DNA of 5,483 nt from Bacteroidales bacterium. GTDB lineage: Bacteria; Bacteroidota; Bacteroidia; Bacteroidales; UBA932. Below the pieces are notes generated by a model that did not search any database, was not told where the DNA came from, and worked only from the letters and a program-made list of their open reading frames with translations. The position numbers and the translations under genes were made by a program. The stretch's first letter is position 1. The number at the start of each line of letters is the position of its first letter. Positions 1 to 5,483 of this stretch are shown here, in pieces. The stretch is taken from positions 1 to 5,483 of the forward strand of contig JAFWPT010000052.1 of the NCBI GenBank assembly GCA_017509375.1, in the 5' to 3' direction.

Positions 1-1842
1 ATTTTCGGTAAAGTCCAGACCGACATCAAGCCTGTCAAAGATGTGACACTCACTTACCGTTTCAGCTTCAACTACAGCGACTATGACTACAAGGCCGGCA
101 ATCCTCAAATTTCCAATGACGATTCTCTCATTTGGGATGATATGGGTTATTCTCCCACAAATATGAACGAGGACGGTACCGTTTACGCTGAGTACTATCG
201 CGGTTATGAAACCAACCATGACTTCCTTGCAAACTACAACAAGGACTTCTTTAACGGCAGGCTCAACTTAAACGCTATCGCCGGTCTCAACATCAATGAG
301 CGCTATGGTACTCAGCTGGTAGGCCAGACGGACATTCTCACTATCAATTCCGGTTTCTGGAACCTTTCCAACGGTGCCTCTAAGACGACCATTTCTGATT
401 CCAAGAGCATGCGCCGCCTCCTTGGCCTGTTCGGAGACGTTACCCTCAGCTGGGACGATTCCATCTTCCTTGAGCTCACCGCCCGTAACGACTGGTCGTC
501 AACCCTCCCGTTAGAGAACAACAATTATTTCTATCCTGGTGCCACCTTGAGCTGGATTTTCACCAATTACCTGCCCAAAAATGACGTACTGTCCTTCGGT
601 AAGGCAAGGTTTGCATATGGCCGTACCGGTAACGACGCCAGTGCTTACCAGACCTATGCAACCTTCACTCAGGCTTCTTTCAATGGTACTTATGCTGCCG
701 GTATTGTAGCTTTCCCTTTGAACGGAATGAATGCATTCCGCCGCGGCTACTCTATCGCGAGCCCCACTCTTAAGCCTGAGATGACCACCGAGCTTGAAGC
801 TGGTCTCAACCTCCAGTTTTTCAATGGACGCATTGGCCTAGATGCCGCATATTATAACCGTCTTACTTCCGACCAGATATTCCCTATCAGCATTGAGCCT
901 GCAACAGGTTATTCCTCGATGGTGTCCAATGCGGGTAATGTCCGCAATCAGGGTGTTGAGGTCGTTCTCGACTTTATTCCTGTACAGACAAGGGATTTAC
1001 GCTGGGATGTCAGCCTCAACTTCGCAAAGAACGTGAGCCTTGTGGAAGATCTTCCCGCCGAACTCGGTGAGAAATTCGAAATCGACCGTTTCTCCACCTC
1101 CGGAACAAAGGATGTCGTCTCCCTCTATGCTGAAAAGGGCAAGCCTTTCGGTACCTATTGGACATATCTTCCTACTTACGTAGAGGACGGTCCTAATAAG
1201 GGCAAACTGATAGTTGATTCGGATGGTTATCCCATTCTTACCGACGACCTTGTTCCTACCGGCTTGGACGTTAATCATGACTGGACTGGCGGCGTTACCA
1301 CCAGCCTCTCCTGGAAGGGTCTCTCCATTAGTGCTGCCCTCGATGTCCGTAAGGGTGGATGGATGTTCTCCCGTTCAAAGAATATCATGGAGTTCACAGG
1401 CAACGGCTTGATTACTACATATAATGACCGTCAGCCTTTTGTAGTCCCCAACTCCGTCACTCCCGTCTATGCTAAAGATGGCAGTGTCTCCGGCTACACC
1501 GAGAACACAGTCCCTATCTATCTCGCCGATAGTTCTTATCAGAACTACTTCGACAAGTATGGTGCCGGTCAGGGACGTCTGTTCTACATGGTTGACCGTT
1601 CTTTCGCCAAATTGCGTAACATATCCATTACCTACGCACTGCCCAAGGAGTGGACAGGGCCTTTCCAGGGTATTGCCCTTTCCGCATTCGTGAACAATGC
1701 TTATACCTGGACCGCCAAAGATAACTACTTTGTAGATCCTGAATCTACAAACCAGGGTACTGACACCGACGGCCTGATTGGTGAGTCTTATGTCAACCCT
1801 TCCTGCCGTATCTGGGGTTTCAACCTTAACATTAAATTCTAA
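1..1842 (+). CDS. SusC/RagA-family TonB-dependent outer-membrane transporter, C-terminal part (5' end outside window)
   Basis: The reading frame is open from base 1, so the gene begins upstream; 613 codons precede the TAA at 1840-1842. SusC proteins are usually about 1,000-1,100 residues, so the signal peptide, regulatory-like domain, plug and probably the first barrel strands are missing. What remains reads as the transmembrane beta-barrel: alternating polar/aromatic strands with loops. Family-typical stretches include YGRTGNDAS (about 616-642), a GGVTTSLSWKGLSIS strand (about 1288-1332), FAKLRNISITYALP (about 1603-1644) and a NNAYTW segment. The end, GFNLNIKF, closes on an aromatic residue like the outer-membrane beta-signal. 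Known role: energised by TonB-ExbBD, it imports a nutrient captured by its SusD partner. The SusD-like gene starts 13 bases after the stop, which fits one transcript. The substrate cannot be read from the barrel. Confidence in the family is very high. Confidence 0.96.
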   Translation: MFGKVQTDIKPVKDVTLTYRFSFNYSDYDYKAGNPQISNDDSLIWDDMGYSPTNMNEDGTVYAEYYRGYETNHDFLANYNKDFFNGRLNLNAIAGLNINERYGTQLVGQTDILTINSGFWNLSNGASKTTISDSKSMRRLLGLFGDVTLSWDDSIFLELTARNDWSSTLPLENNNYFYPGATLSWIFTNYLPKNDVLSFGKARFAYGRTGNDASAYQTYATFTQASFNGTYAAGIVAFPLNGMNAFRRGYSIASPTLKPEMTTELEAGLNLQFFNGRIGLDAAYYNRLTSDQIFPISIEPATGYSSMVSNAGNVRNQGVEVVLDFIPVQTRDLRWDVSLNFAKNVSLVEDLPAELGEKFEIDRFSTSGTKDVVSLYAEKGKPFGTYWTYLPTYVEDGPNKGKLIVDSDGYPILTDDLVPTGLDVNHDWTGGVTTSLSWKGLSISAALDVRKGGWMFSRSKNIMEFTGNGLITTYNDRQPFVVPNSVTPVYAKDGSVSGYTENTVPIYLADSSYQNYFDKYGAGQGRLFYMVDRSFAKLRNISITYALPKEWTGPFQGIALSAFVNNAYTWTAKDNYFVDPESTNQGTDTDGLIGESYVNPSCRIWGFNLNIKF

Positions 1843-1849
1843 GGAGGAG
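1843..1849 (+). promoter_or_regulatory. Strong Shine-Dalgarno site for the SusD-like gene
   Basis: GGAGGAG lies directly after the SusC stop codon (TAAGGAGGAG), six bases before the ATG at 1856. It fixes the start at 1856 rather than the in-frame ATG at 1778, which lies inside SusC. The match to the anti-SD sequence is unusually complete for Bacteroidota, where many genes lack one. The next two genes in the unit have a weaker site and none at all. Confidence 0.8.
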
Positions 1850-1855
1850 CAGATT

Positions 1856-3352
1856 ATGAAAAAGTTTTTTATAGTTATCGCTGCCATTGCGGCACTTTCA
1901 CTTACCTCCTGCAAGGATTGGCTCGACATCAACCATTCTCCTAACTCACCGGGTGAGGAACTGGCGACTGTAGATATGGCCTTCCCTGCGGCCGAAATGG
2001 CACTGTGCGCCCGCTACGGCGATCTGTACCGCATAATCGGCGGATATCTTTCCCAGCACTATGCTCAGTATTTCGGCACGTCCAACTATCTTGGTTACAG
2101 CAAATTCGAAGTTGGCTCTTCCGCCACTTCCAATGCTTATACCGATATTAACCGCGGTGCAATCGGTAATGCAACCTTCGTTCGTGACAGGGCTGCAGAG
2201 AGCGAAGCATGGGGTACTTATCTTGCTGCTACATGTATAAGGGTTTTTGCTTACCAGGCACTTGTCGATGCCTATGGCGAGACCCCTTATTCCGAGGCCC
2301 AAAAGGGTAAGGACAACCTTAGCCCTAGATTCGACCAGGGCAAGGATATCTATGCCGGGCTTATAGCAGAACTTAACGATGCACTTTCAAAGGCAAAGCC
2401 TGATTATTCCGTTGCTACCAATCTTCTTTACAGTGGGCAGACCGCAGCTCCCTGGATACAGTTCGCAAATGCTCTCAAGCTCAAGTTGCTCATGCGCGAG
2501 CGCGCTGTTGAAAATGTCGATGCCGAACTGAACACCTTGGTAGCAGAAGACAATTTCCCTGCTTCTGATGTTGCCTGGACACATCTTACCACAAATGAAA
2601 GCGGTAAGGCCAATCCCTTCTATCAGGAAGAATTCGCTTCTTATTTCGGATCCACTCAGGTCAACTGCGCCCTGAATGTATCCCTTCTGAATGTGCTTGA
2701 CAATACGGGTGACGCTCGTCTTGCGGCATTCTTCACCCCTAATAACAACAAGCAGTTCTGGGGCAGCATCTCCGGATACAATATGAGTACTTCCGACAAC
2801 TACAAGGCTGCAGTCTTCTGCCGCCCTAACATGAAGTTTGACAGTCCTGTATACCTTATTTCCCTTTCCGAAATTTACTTCTTCCTTTCCGAGTACTATG
2901 AGAAGGTTAAGAAGGATACTTCCAGTGCCAAGGATTATTACGAGGCTGCAATACTTGCTTCATTCAAGACTGCTGGGCTAAGTGTTGACTCTGCATCTTC
3001 AGTTCTTGAAGTTTTCCCTTACAATGCTTCAGGGAATGACAGGAATCTGGGAATTCAGAAATGGGTTGCCCTCAGCGGTATTAACAACTTTGAGTCTTGG
3101 TGCGAGATGCGTCGTTTGGGCTATCCTGCATTCAGTGGAATGAAAGCTGAAGATATATATAGCTTCAACAACGACGCCATTGATTCAAGCGCGCTTCCTG
3201 TCGGAAGTCTCTATACTCCTTATCAGGTTGAGTCTCATATCGGCGCAAATGCACTTGCCCAGCGCTGGCCTTATGCACAGGCTTCTCTCAACTACAATCC
3301 GAATCATCCCGAAGTTCAGAATCAGGACGTTAAAGTCTTCTGGGCTAAATAA
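1856..3352 (+). CDS. SusD/RagB-like surface nutrient-binding lipoprotein (SusD-like group 2 type)
   Basis: The product has 498 residues, the normal size for SusD-like proteins. A type II signal peptide (residues 1-18) ends in the lipobox LTSC, with Cys19 the lipidated residue, followed by KDWLDINHSPNSP, the start typical of the SusD-like_2 family (PF12771). Other family-typical segments are LVDAYGETPYSEAQKG (136-151), SPRFDQGKDIYAGL (156-169), PWIQFANALKLKLLMR (199-214), PVYLISLSEIYFFLSEYY (331-348) and LGIQKWVALSG (398-408), then FESWCEMRRLGYPAF (412-426). The fold is expected to be helical and TPR-like. Known role: it is held at the outer face of the outer membrane, caps the SusC barrel as a hinged lid and binds substrate. 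It lies 13 bases downstream of its SusC partner and 16 bases upstream of an accessory lipoprotein. The substrate is unknown; the family includes both glycan and peptide binders. No truncation or frameshift was seen. Confidence 0.96.
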   Translation: MKKFFIVIAAIAALSLTSCKDWLDINHSPNSPGEELATVDMAFPAAEMALCARYGDLYRIIGGYLSQHYAQYFGTSNYLGYSKFEVGSSATSNAYTDINRGAIGNATFVRDRAAESEAWGTYLAATCIRVFAYQALVDAYGETPYSEAQKGKDNLSPRFDQGKDIYAGLIAELNDALSKAKPDYSVATNLLYSGQTAAPWIQFANALKLKLLMRERAVENVDAELNTLVAEDNFPASDVAWTHLTTNESGKANPFYQEEFASYFGSTQVNCALNVSLLNVLDNTGDARLAAFFTPNNNKQFWGSISGYNMSTSDNYKAAVFCRPNMKFDSPVYLISLSEIYFFLSEYYEKVKKDTSSAKDYYEAAILASFKTAGLSVDSASSVLEVFPYNASGNDRNLGIQKWVALSGINNFESWCEMRRLGYPAFSGMKAEDIYSFNNDAIDSSALPVGSLYTPYQVESHIGANALAQRWPYAQASLNYNPNHPEVQNQDVKVFWAK

Positions 3353-3358
3353 TTTTTT

Positions 3359-3366
3359 GGAAAGGA
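3359..3366 (+). promoter_or_regulatory. Ribosome-binding site of the Ig-like lipoprotein gene
   Basis: GGAAAGGA lies two bases before the ATG at 3369; its GGA core is close to the start and weaker than the site of the SusD-like gene. It supports ATG 3369, where a signal peptide begins, over the in-frame ATG at 3180, which lies inside the SusD-like gene. Confidence 0.5.
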
Positions 3367-3368
3367 TT

Positions 3369-4043
3369 ATGAAAAATTATATTTCGATATTTATTGTTGC
3401 CGCACTTGCAATAGTGCTTGTGAGTTGCGAAAAGTTGTCTGCAGACGTAACAAGGATAACCTATTATCCAACCATTACGCTTGAAGGCGATGCTGTGATT
3501 CTTCCTCTCGGCAGCGAGTTCAAAGAACCCGGTTATTCCGCAGAAATGAACGGCGAGGATATCACTTCCAAGGTTACTGTTTCCGCTCTCGTTGACAATA
3601 CCAAAGTCGGTGTTTATTCCGTTACATATTCCGCAGTTAACGAGGACGGTATTACAGCGTCCGTCTCCCGGCCGGTTTATGTAGTAAATCCCGGACATGT
3701 TGACAATTGCTATTTAAGCCATTGTTATATGGGCGCACGTGACTACGAAGGCTTTGTCATTGTCATTACTGAGTACCAGCAAGGCATATATCTCATTGAC
3801 GATCTCTGCGGCGGTTTCTACTGCTATGGCCGTTATCCCGGATATGAGCCTACTTATGATTTCCACGCCGATACATACTTCTCATTGAATGCAGATGGCT
3901 CTATCCGTGTTCTTCAGGCTAATCCCTGGTATTTCCTCTCTTCGTTCGACTACACAAAAATTGTAGGCGGTTATAACAGTACAACAGGGTCGTTCAGTTA
4001 CAATTTCGATGGCCTTAATGTCGAATTGACTCCGCTTGGATAA
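3369..4043 (+). CDS. Accessory surface lipoprotein with Ig-like domain (BT_2262/DUF5012-like)
   Basis: The product has 224 residues. Its signal peptide ends in the lipobox LVSC, with Cys20 lipidated. Residues about 36-106 resemble the Bacteroidota Ig-like domain (DUF5011/DUF5012 type): PLGSEFKEPGYSA (46-58), ITSKVTVSALVDNTKVGVYS (65-84), then VTYSAVNEDG and a closing RPVYVV (101-106). The C-terminal half (109-224) is rich in Tyr, Gly and Phe and contains DLCGGFYCYGRYPGY (145-159), which resembles the C-terminal domain seen beside this Ig fold in BT_2262-like proteins. It has four cysteines besides the lipid-bearing one, arranged as two CX4C pairs (114/119 and 147/152). The family is known from SusCD neighbourhoods, and in B. 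thetaiotaomicron the BT2262 protein is, from memory, part of a SusCD complex. A role as a surface component helping SusD is inferred. The domain name is from memory of the pattern; the lipoprotein and Ig-like calls are firmer. Confidence 0.82.
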   Translation: MKNYISIFIVAALAIVLVSCEKLSADVTRITYYPTITLEGDAVILPLGSEFKEPGYSAEMNGEDITSKVTVSALVDNTKVGVYSVTYSAVNEDGITASVSRPVYVVNPGHVDNCYLSHCYMGARDYEGFVIVITEYQQGIYLIDDLCGGFYCYGRYPGYEPTYDFHADTYFSLNADGSIRVLQANPWYFLSSFDYTKIVGGYNSTTGSFSYNFDGLNVELTPLG

Positions 4044-4059
4044 TTAAAACGTTACAATT

Positions 4060-4608
4060 ATGAAAAAAGTTATAACCTTTTTGACAATCCTGGCCCTTGT
4101 CGTGTGCGCCTCTTGCAACGAGAAATTGAAAAATCCAATCGAAAAGACCGCAACGGTCGATCTCGGCGGTCAGTGGTATGTCATTTACAACTGCCTGGAT
4201 GCAGAAGGTAAGGTGATCCCCGATTTCGAGGATTTCAACGAGGGCTATTCCATGGTTATTACCTTCAGCACATCTTCCAACACCAAGGACTCAATCTGGG
4301 TTTCTGATACCAAAGAAAAGAACCTTCTTGGTTATCAGGTTAAAGTCCCTTGCAATTTGGATAATCTTACTTTCGGTGCTGACCAGGAATTACCCAATAT
4401 CTACGGACCCTCAAAGTACATTGGCCCTAAGGCCATCGTAAAGAATGGCAAGATTCTCAAGGGCGCGGCCAAGACTCCCAGCGGAATGCCTGCCGATTCC
4501 ATCTACTTTGAGTTGAAACTCTCTGATGATTATTTTGCTAACGGCTATGGATACGATTCCTATCAGGTTACCGGATACCGTTACACCGGATTTGCTGCCG
4601 ACGAATAG
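4060..4608 (+). CDS. Small accessory lipoprotein, putative lipid-binding family (PF12888 / BT_2261-like)
   Basis: The product has 182 residues. A type II signal peptide ends at VCASC, with Cys19 the probable lipidated residue. The -3 position is a cysteine, which is unusual, but Cys16 itself has a poor lipobox because Val precedes it. Family-like motifs are LGGQWYV (35-41), SIWVSD (78-83), YQVKVPC (92-98), LTFG (103-106), a GKILKGAAKTPSG block (130-142) continuing ADSIYFELKLSDD (145-157), and the end YQVTGYRYTGF (168-178). They suggest a small beta-rich protein of the type annotated 'lipid-binding' (PF12888) in Bacteroides. That name rests on the family label; lipid binding is not demonstrated. 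The ATG follows the previous stop by 16 bases and has no Shine-Dalgarno sequence, only an A+T-rich leader. It is last in the four-gene unit, just before the terminator. Likely role, inferred: a surface subunit of the SusCD complex. Confidence 0.8.
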   Translation: MKKVITFLTILALVVCASCNEKLKNPIEKTATVDLGGQWYVIYNCLDAEGKVIPDFEDFNEGYSMVITFSTSSNTKDSIWVSDTKEKNLLGYQVKVPCNLDNLTFGADQELPNIYGPSKYIGPKAIVKNGKILKGAAKTPSGMPADSIYFELKLSDDYFANGYGYDSYQVTGYRYTGFAADE

Positions 4609-4632
4609 TCTTCGGCTTAACTACTGAGAATT

Positions 4633-4672
4633 GGGGGTTGACTAGGAAAGTCAGCCCCCATTTGATTTTTTT
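4633..4672 (+). terminator. Intrinsic terminator of the SusC-SusD-lipoprotein unit
   Basis: A ten-pair stem (GGGGGTTGAC at 4633-4642 with GTCAGCCCCC at 4650-4659, nine Watson-Crick pairs and one G-U) encloses the seven-base loop TAGGAAA. A T-rich tail ends in seven T's at 4666-4672. It begins 24 bases after the stop of the last lipoprotein gene. It separates this unit from the second SusC-like gene, which has its own promoter. Confidence 0.9.
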
Positions 4673-4798
4673 CTCACCCTGCTAGCTGACACTGGCAATC
4701 CCTTTCGTGGTTTTTCTGCCTCAAGCCTGGCACATTTAGCATCTTTTCACTTTTCTTCGAAGCGCAGGCAGTATCATATTCGATTAGCTTTATTTAAC

Positions 4799-4822
4799 CA
4801 ATTTTGTTATTTCGCAAAATTG
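4799..4822. repeat. Perfect 8-base inverted repeat at the second SusC promoter
   Basis: CAATTTTG (4799-4806) and CAAAATTG (4815-4822) are exact reverse complements separated by eight bases (TTATTTCG). The left arm contains the putative -33 TTTG box and the right arm lies in the promoter spacer, so a dimeric protein bound here would compete with RNA polymerase. An operator role is inferred. The arms are A+T-rich and could arise by chance in such a region. No T-run follows, so it is not a terminator. Confidence 0.45.
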
Positions 4823-4833
4823 CCTTAACTTTG
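4803..4833 (+). promoter_or_regulatory. Bacteroidota-type promoter of the second SusC-like gene
   Basis: TTTG at 4803-4806, a 19-base spacer, and TAACTTTG at 4826-4833 match the Bacteroides primary-sigma consensus (-33 TTTG, -7 TAnnTTTG). Transcription would start within about ten bases downstream, giving a leader of roughly 40 bases before the ATG at 4880. The position, after a terminator and before a gene with a signal peptide, supports it. The start site itself is not visible. Confidence 0.75.
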
Positions 4834-4879
4834 ACATTTCACGCCTTAATGTGATATTATTGTTAGTTTTTATTAGTAT

Positions 4880-5483
4880 ATGAGTAGAAGAATTAAACTG
4901 ATTATGGTGTTTTTGGCTCTGGTTACGGCGCTTTCCGTCCAGGCCCAGAATGTCACCGTGACAGGTAAGGTTCAAGATGAAGCCGGGCTCCCTGTGCCGG
5001 GCGCATCGGTCTTCGTCCCGGGAACCACCAGAGGAGTGATTACCGATGATAAAGGCAACTTCGCATTCGAGCTGCCGGCATCCGCAAAGGAGATTAAAAT
5101 ATCCTGTATCGGTTACGACGATGTGGATTTGGATTTGTCCCAGTCGAAGTTGAAGGACCTCAGCATAGTCCTCAAGGAGTCCAATACCTTCCTCGAAAGT
5201 GCCGTGGCGGTGGGCTACGGCTCTCCCAAGAAAGTGGAGTCTCTTGTGGGCAGCGTGACGACAGTAAACTCCGAGAGTATCCGCACGGCTCCGTCATCTT
5301 CGGCGCTGGACGCTCTCCAGGGCCAGGTCGCCGGACTTGCCGTGCTCACTTCCGGAGGAGTTGCGGGAGACAATTCCGTTTCCATGAAGCTGCATGGTAC
5401 CGGTTCCCTTACGTCTTCGTCATCGCCCCTGTATATCATTGACGGCGTGCCTGCCAGCTCCCGTTCCATCATGGCCTTGAACC
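4880..5483 (+). CDS. Second SusC/RagA-family TonB-dependent transporter, N-terminal part (3' end outside window)
   Basis: 201 codons plus one base are present and the frame runs off the end. An in-frame TAG at 4874-4876 makes ATG 4880 the furthest upstream start; starting at Met9 would lose the basic SRRIK region of the signal peptide. Signal peptidase I probably cuts after VQA (Ala22). Next comes a carboxypeptidase-regulatory-like domain (about 25-98): VTGKVQDEAGLPVPGASV, ITDDKGNFAF, then ISCIGYDDVDL. The TonB-box region follows (LESAVAVGYG, 105-114), then the plug with LDALQGQVAGLAVLTSGG (143-160) and the SusC/RagA hallmark SPLYIIDGVP (182-191). Known role: TonB-driven outer-membrane import with a SusD partner, presumably encoded just downstream. 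There is no Shine-Dalgarno sequence, only an A+T-rich leader. The coding part looks richer in G+C than the upstream lipoprotein genes. Its substrate, and whether it is a paralogue of the first SusC, cannot be judged because the visible parts do not overlap. Confidence 0.96.
   Translation, partial: MSRRIKLIMVFLALVTALSVQAQNVTVTGKVQDEAGLPVPGASVFVPGTTRGVITDDKGNFAFELPASAKEIKISCIGYDDVDLDLSQSKLKDLSIVLKESNTFLESAVAVGYGSPKKVESLVGSVTTVNSESIRTAPSSSALDALQGQVAGLAVLTSGGVAGDNSVSMKLHGTGSLTSSSSPLYIIDGVPASSRSIMALN

Noticed and set aside
997..1278. Minus-strand open frame of 93 codons inside SusC
   Set aside because: It is wholly antisense to a barrel-coding region with no domain or ribosome-binding signal, like the similar frames at 312-524, 1946-2302, 2387-2613 and 3345-3698.
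1778..1855. Upstream in-frame start for the SusD-like gene inside SusC
   Set aside because: It would add 26 residues ahead of a clear lipoprotein signal peptide. The strong Shine-Dalgarno sequence at 1843-1849 points to 1856.
1375..1932. A 185-codon open frame on the minus strand across the end of SusC and start of the SusD-like gene
   Set aside because: It lies antisense to two well-recognised genes and across their junction, has no recognisable domain or start signal, and its composition fits a shadow of the coding strand.
3180..3368. Upstream in-frame start for the Ig-like lipoprotein gene
   Set aside because: It would add 63 residues read out of frame from the SusD-like gene and bury the signal peptide, whose natural start is 3369.
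4681..4762. Short palindromes GCTAGC (4681-4686) and CTTCGAAG (4755-4762) in the intergenic region
   Set aside because: They are short, have no promoter element beside them and no repeat partner, so chance is enough. No small gene, RNA or attachment site was recognised in 4673-4798.
4790..4975. Minus-strand open frame of 61 codons across the promoter and signal-peptide region
   Set aside because: It overlaps a good promoter and the start of the second SusC, and its low-complexity Asn/His-rich product resembles translated A+T-rich DNA.
5215..5472. Minus-strand open frame of 85 codons under the second SusC
   Set aside because: This G+C-rich region lowers stop-codon frequency in all frames. 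The plus strand encodes an unmistakable SusC plug.

Overview
The window looks like a piece of a Bacteroidota chromosome, most likely of the order Bacteroidales. The evidence is the gene families (SusC/RagA TonB-dependent transporters, a SusD/RagB-type surface lipoprotein and two Bacteroidota-specific small lipoproteins), the type II signal peptides, a promoter of the Bacteroidota type (TTTG, 19 bases, TAnnTTTG), and start sites that often lack a Shine-Dalgarno sequence. Genus and species cannot be read from this stretch.

Layout. Positions 1-1842 are the C-terminal 613 codons of a SusC-like outer-membrane transporter whose start lies upstream of the window. It is followed at short spacing (13, 16 and 16 bases) by a SusD-like lipoprotein (1856-3352), a lipoprotein with an Ig-like domain resembling the BT_2262/DUF5012 type (3369-4043), and a small lipoprotein resembling the Bacteroides 'lipid-binding' family (4060-4608). 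A strong intrinsic terminator at 4633-4672 closes this four-gene unit. The 271-base gap 4609-4879 holds the terminator, about 125 bases in which no gene is visible, and an A+T-rich promoter with an 8-base inverted repeat overlapping its -33 box. From 4880 to the window's end a second SusC-like gene begins, with signal peptide, carboxypeptidase-regulatory-like domain, TonB-box region and the start of the plug. It is cut off after 201 codons.

How the parts work together. In characterised systems SusC is a TonB-driven outer-membrane barrel, SusD is the lid that captures substrate on its outer face, and extra lipoproteins sit beside the lid. The gene order SusC, SusD, BT_2262-like, lipid-binding-like resembles the Bacteroides thetaiotaomicron BT2264-BT2261 set, which from memory was crystallised as a four-component complex containing bound peptide. 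A peptide or peptide-like substrate is therefore a reasonable guess. No glycoside hydrolase, protease, sigma/anti-sigma pair or other regulator is inside the window to settle this. The second SusC gene starts a separately promoted unit, so two SusC-type import systems lie in tandem.

No tRNA, rRNA, CRISPR array, insertion sequence or phage feature was recognised. I see no clearly undescribed system. The most interesting points are the accessory-lipoprotein architecture, the paired cysteines in the Ig-like lipoprotein and the possible operator at the second promoter.
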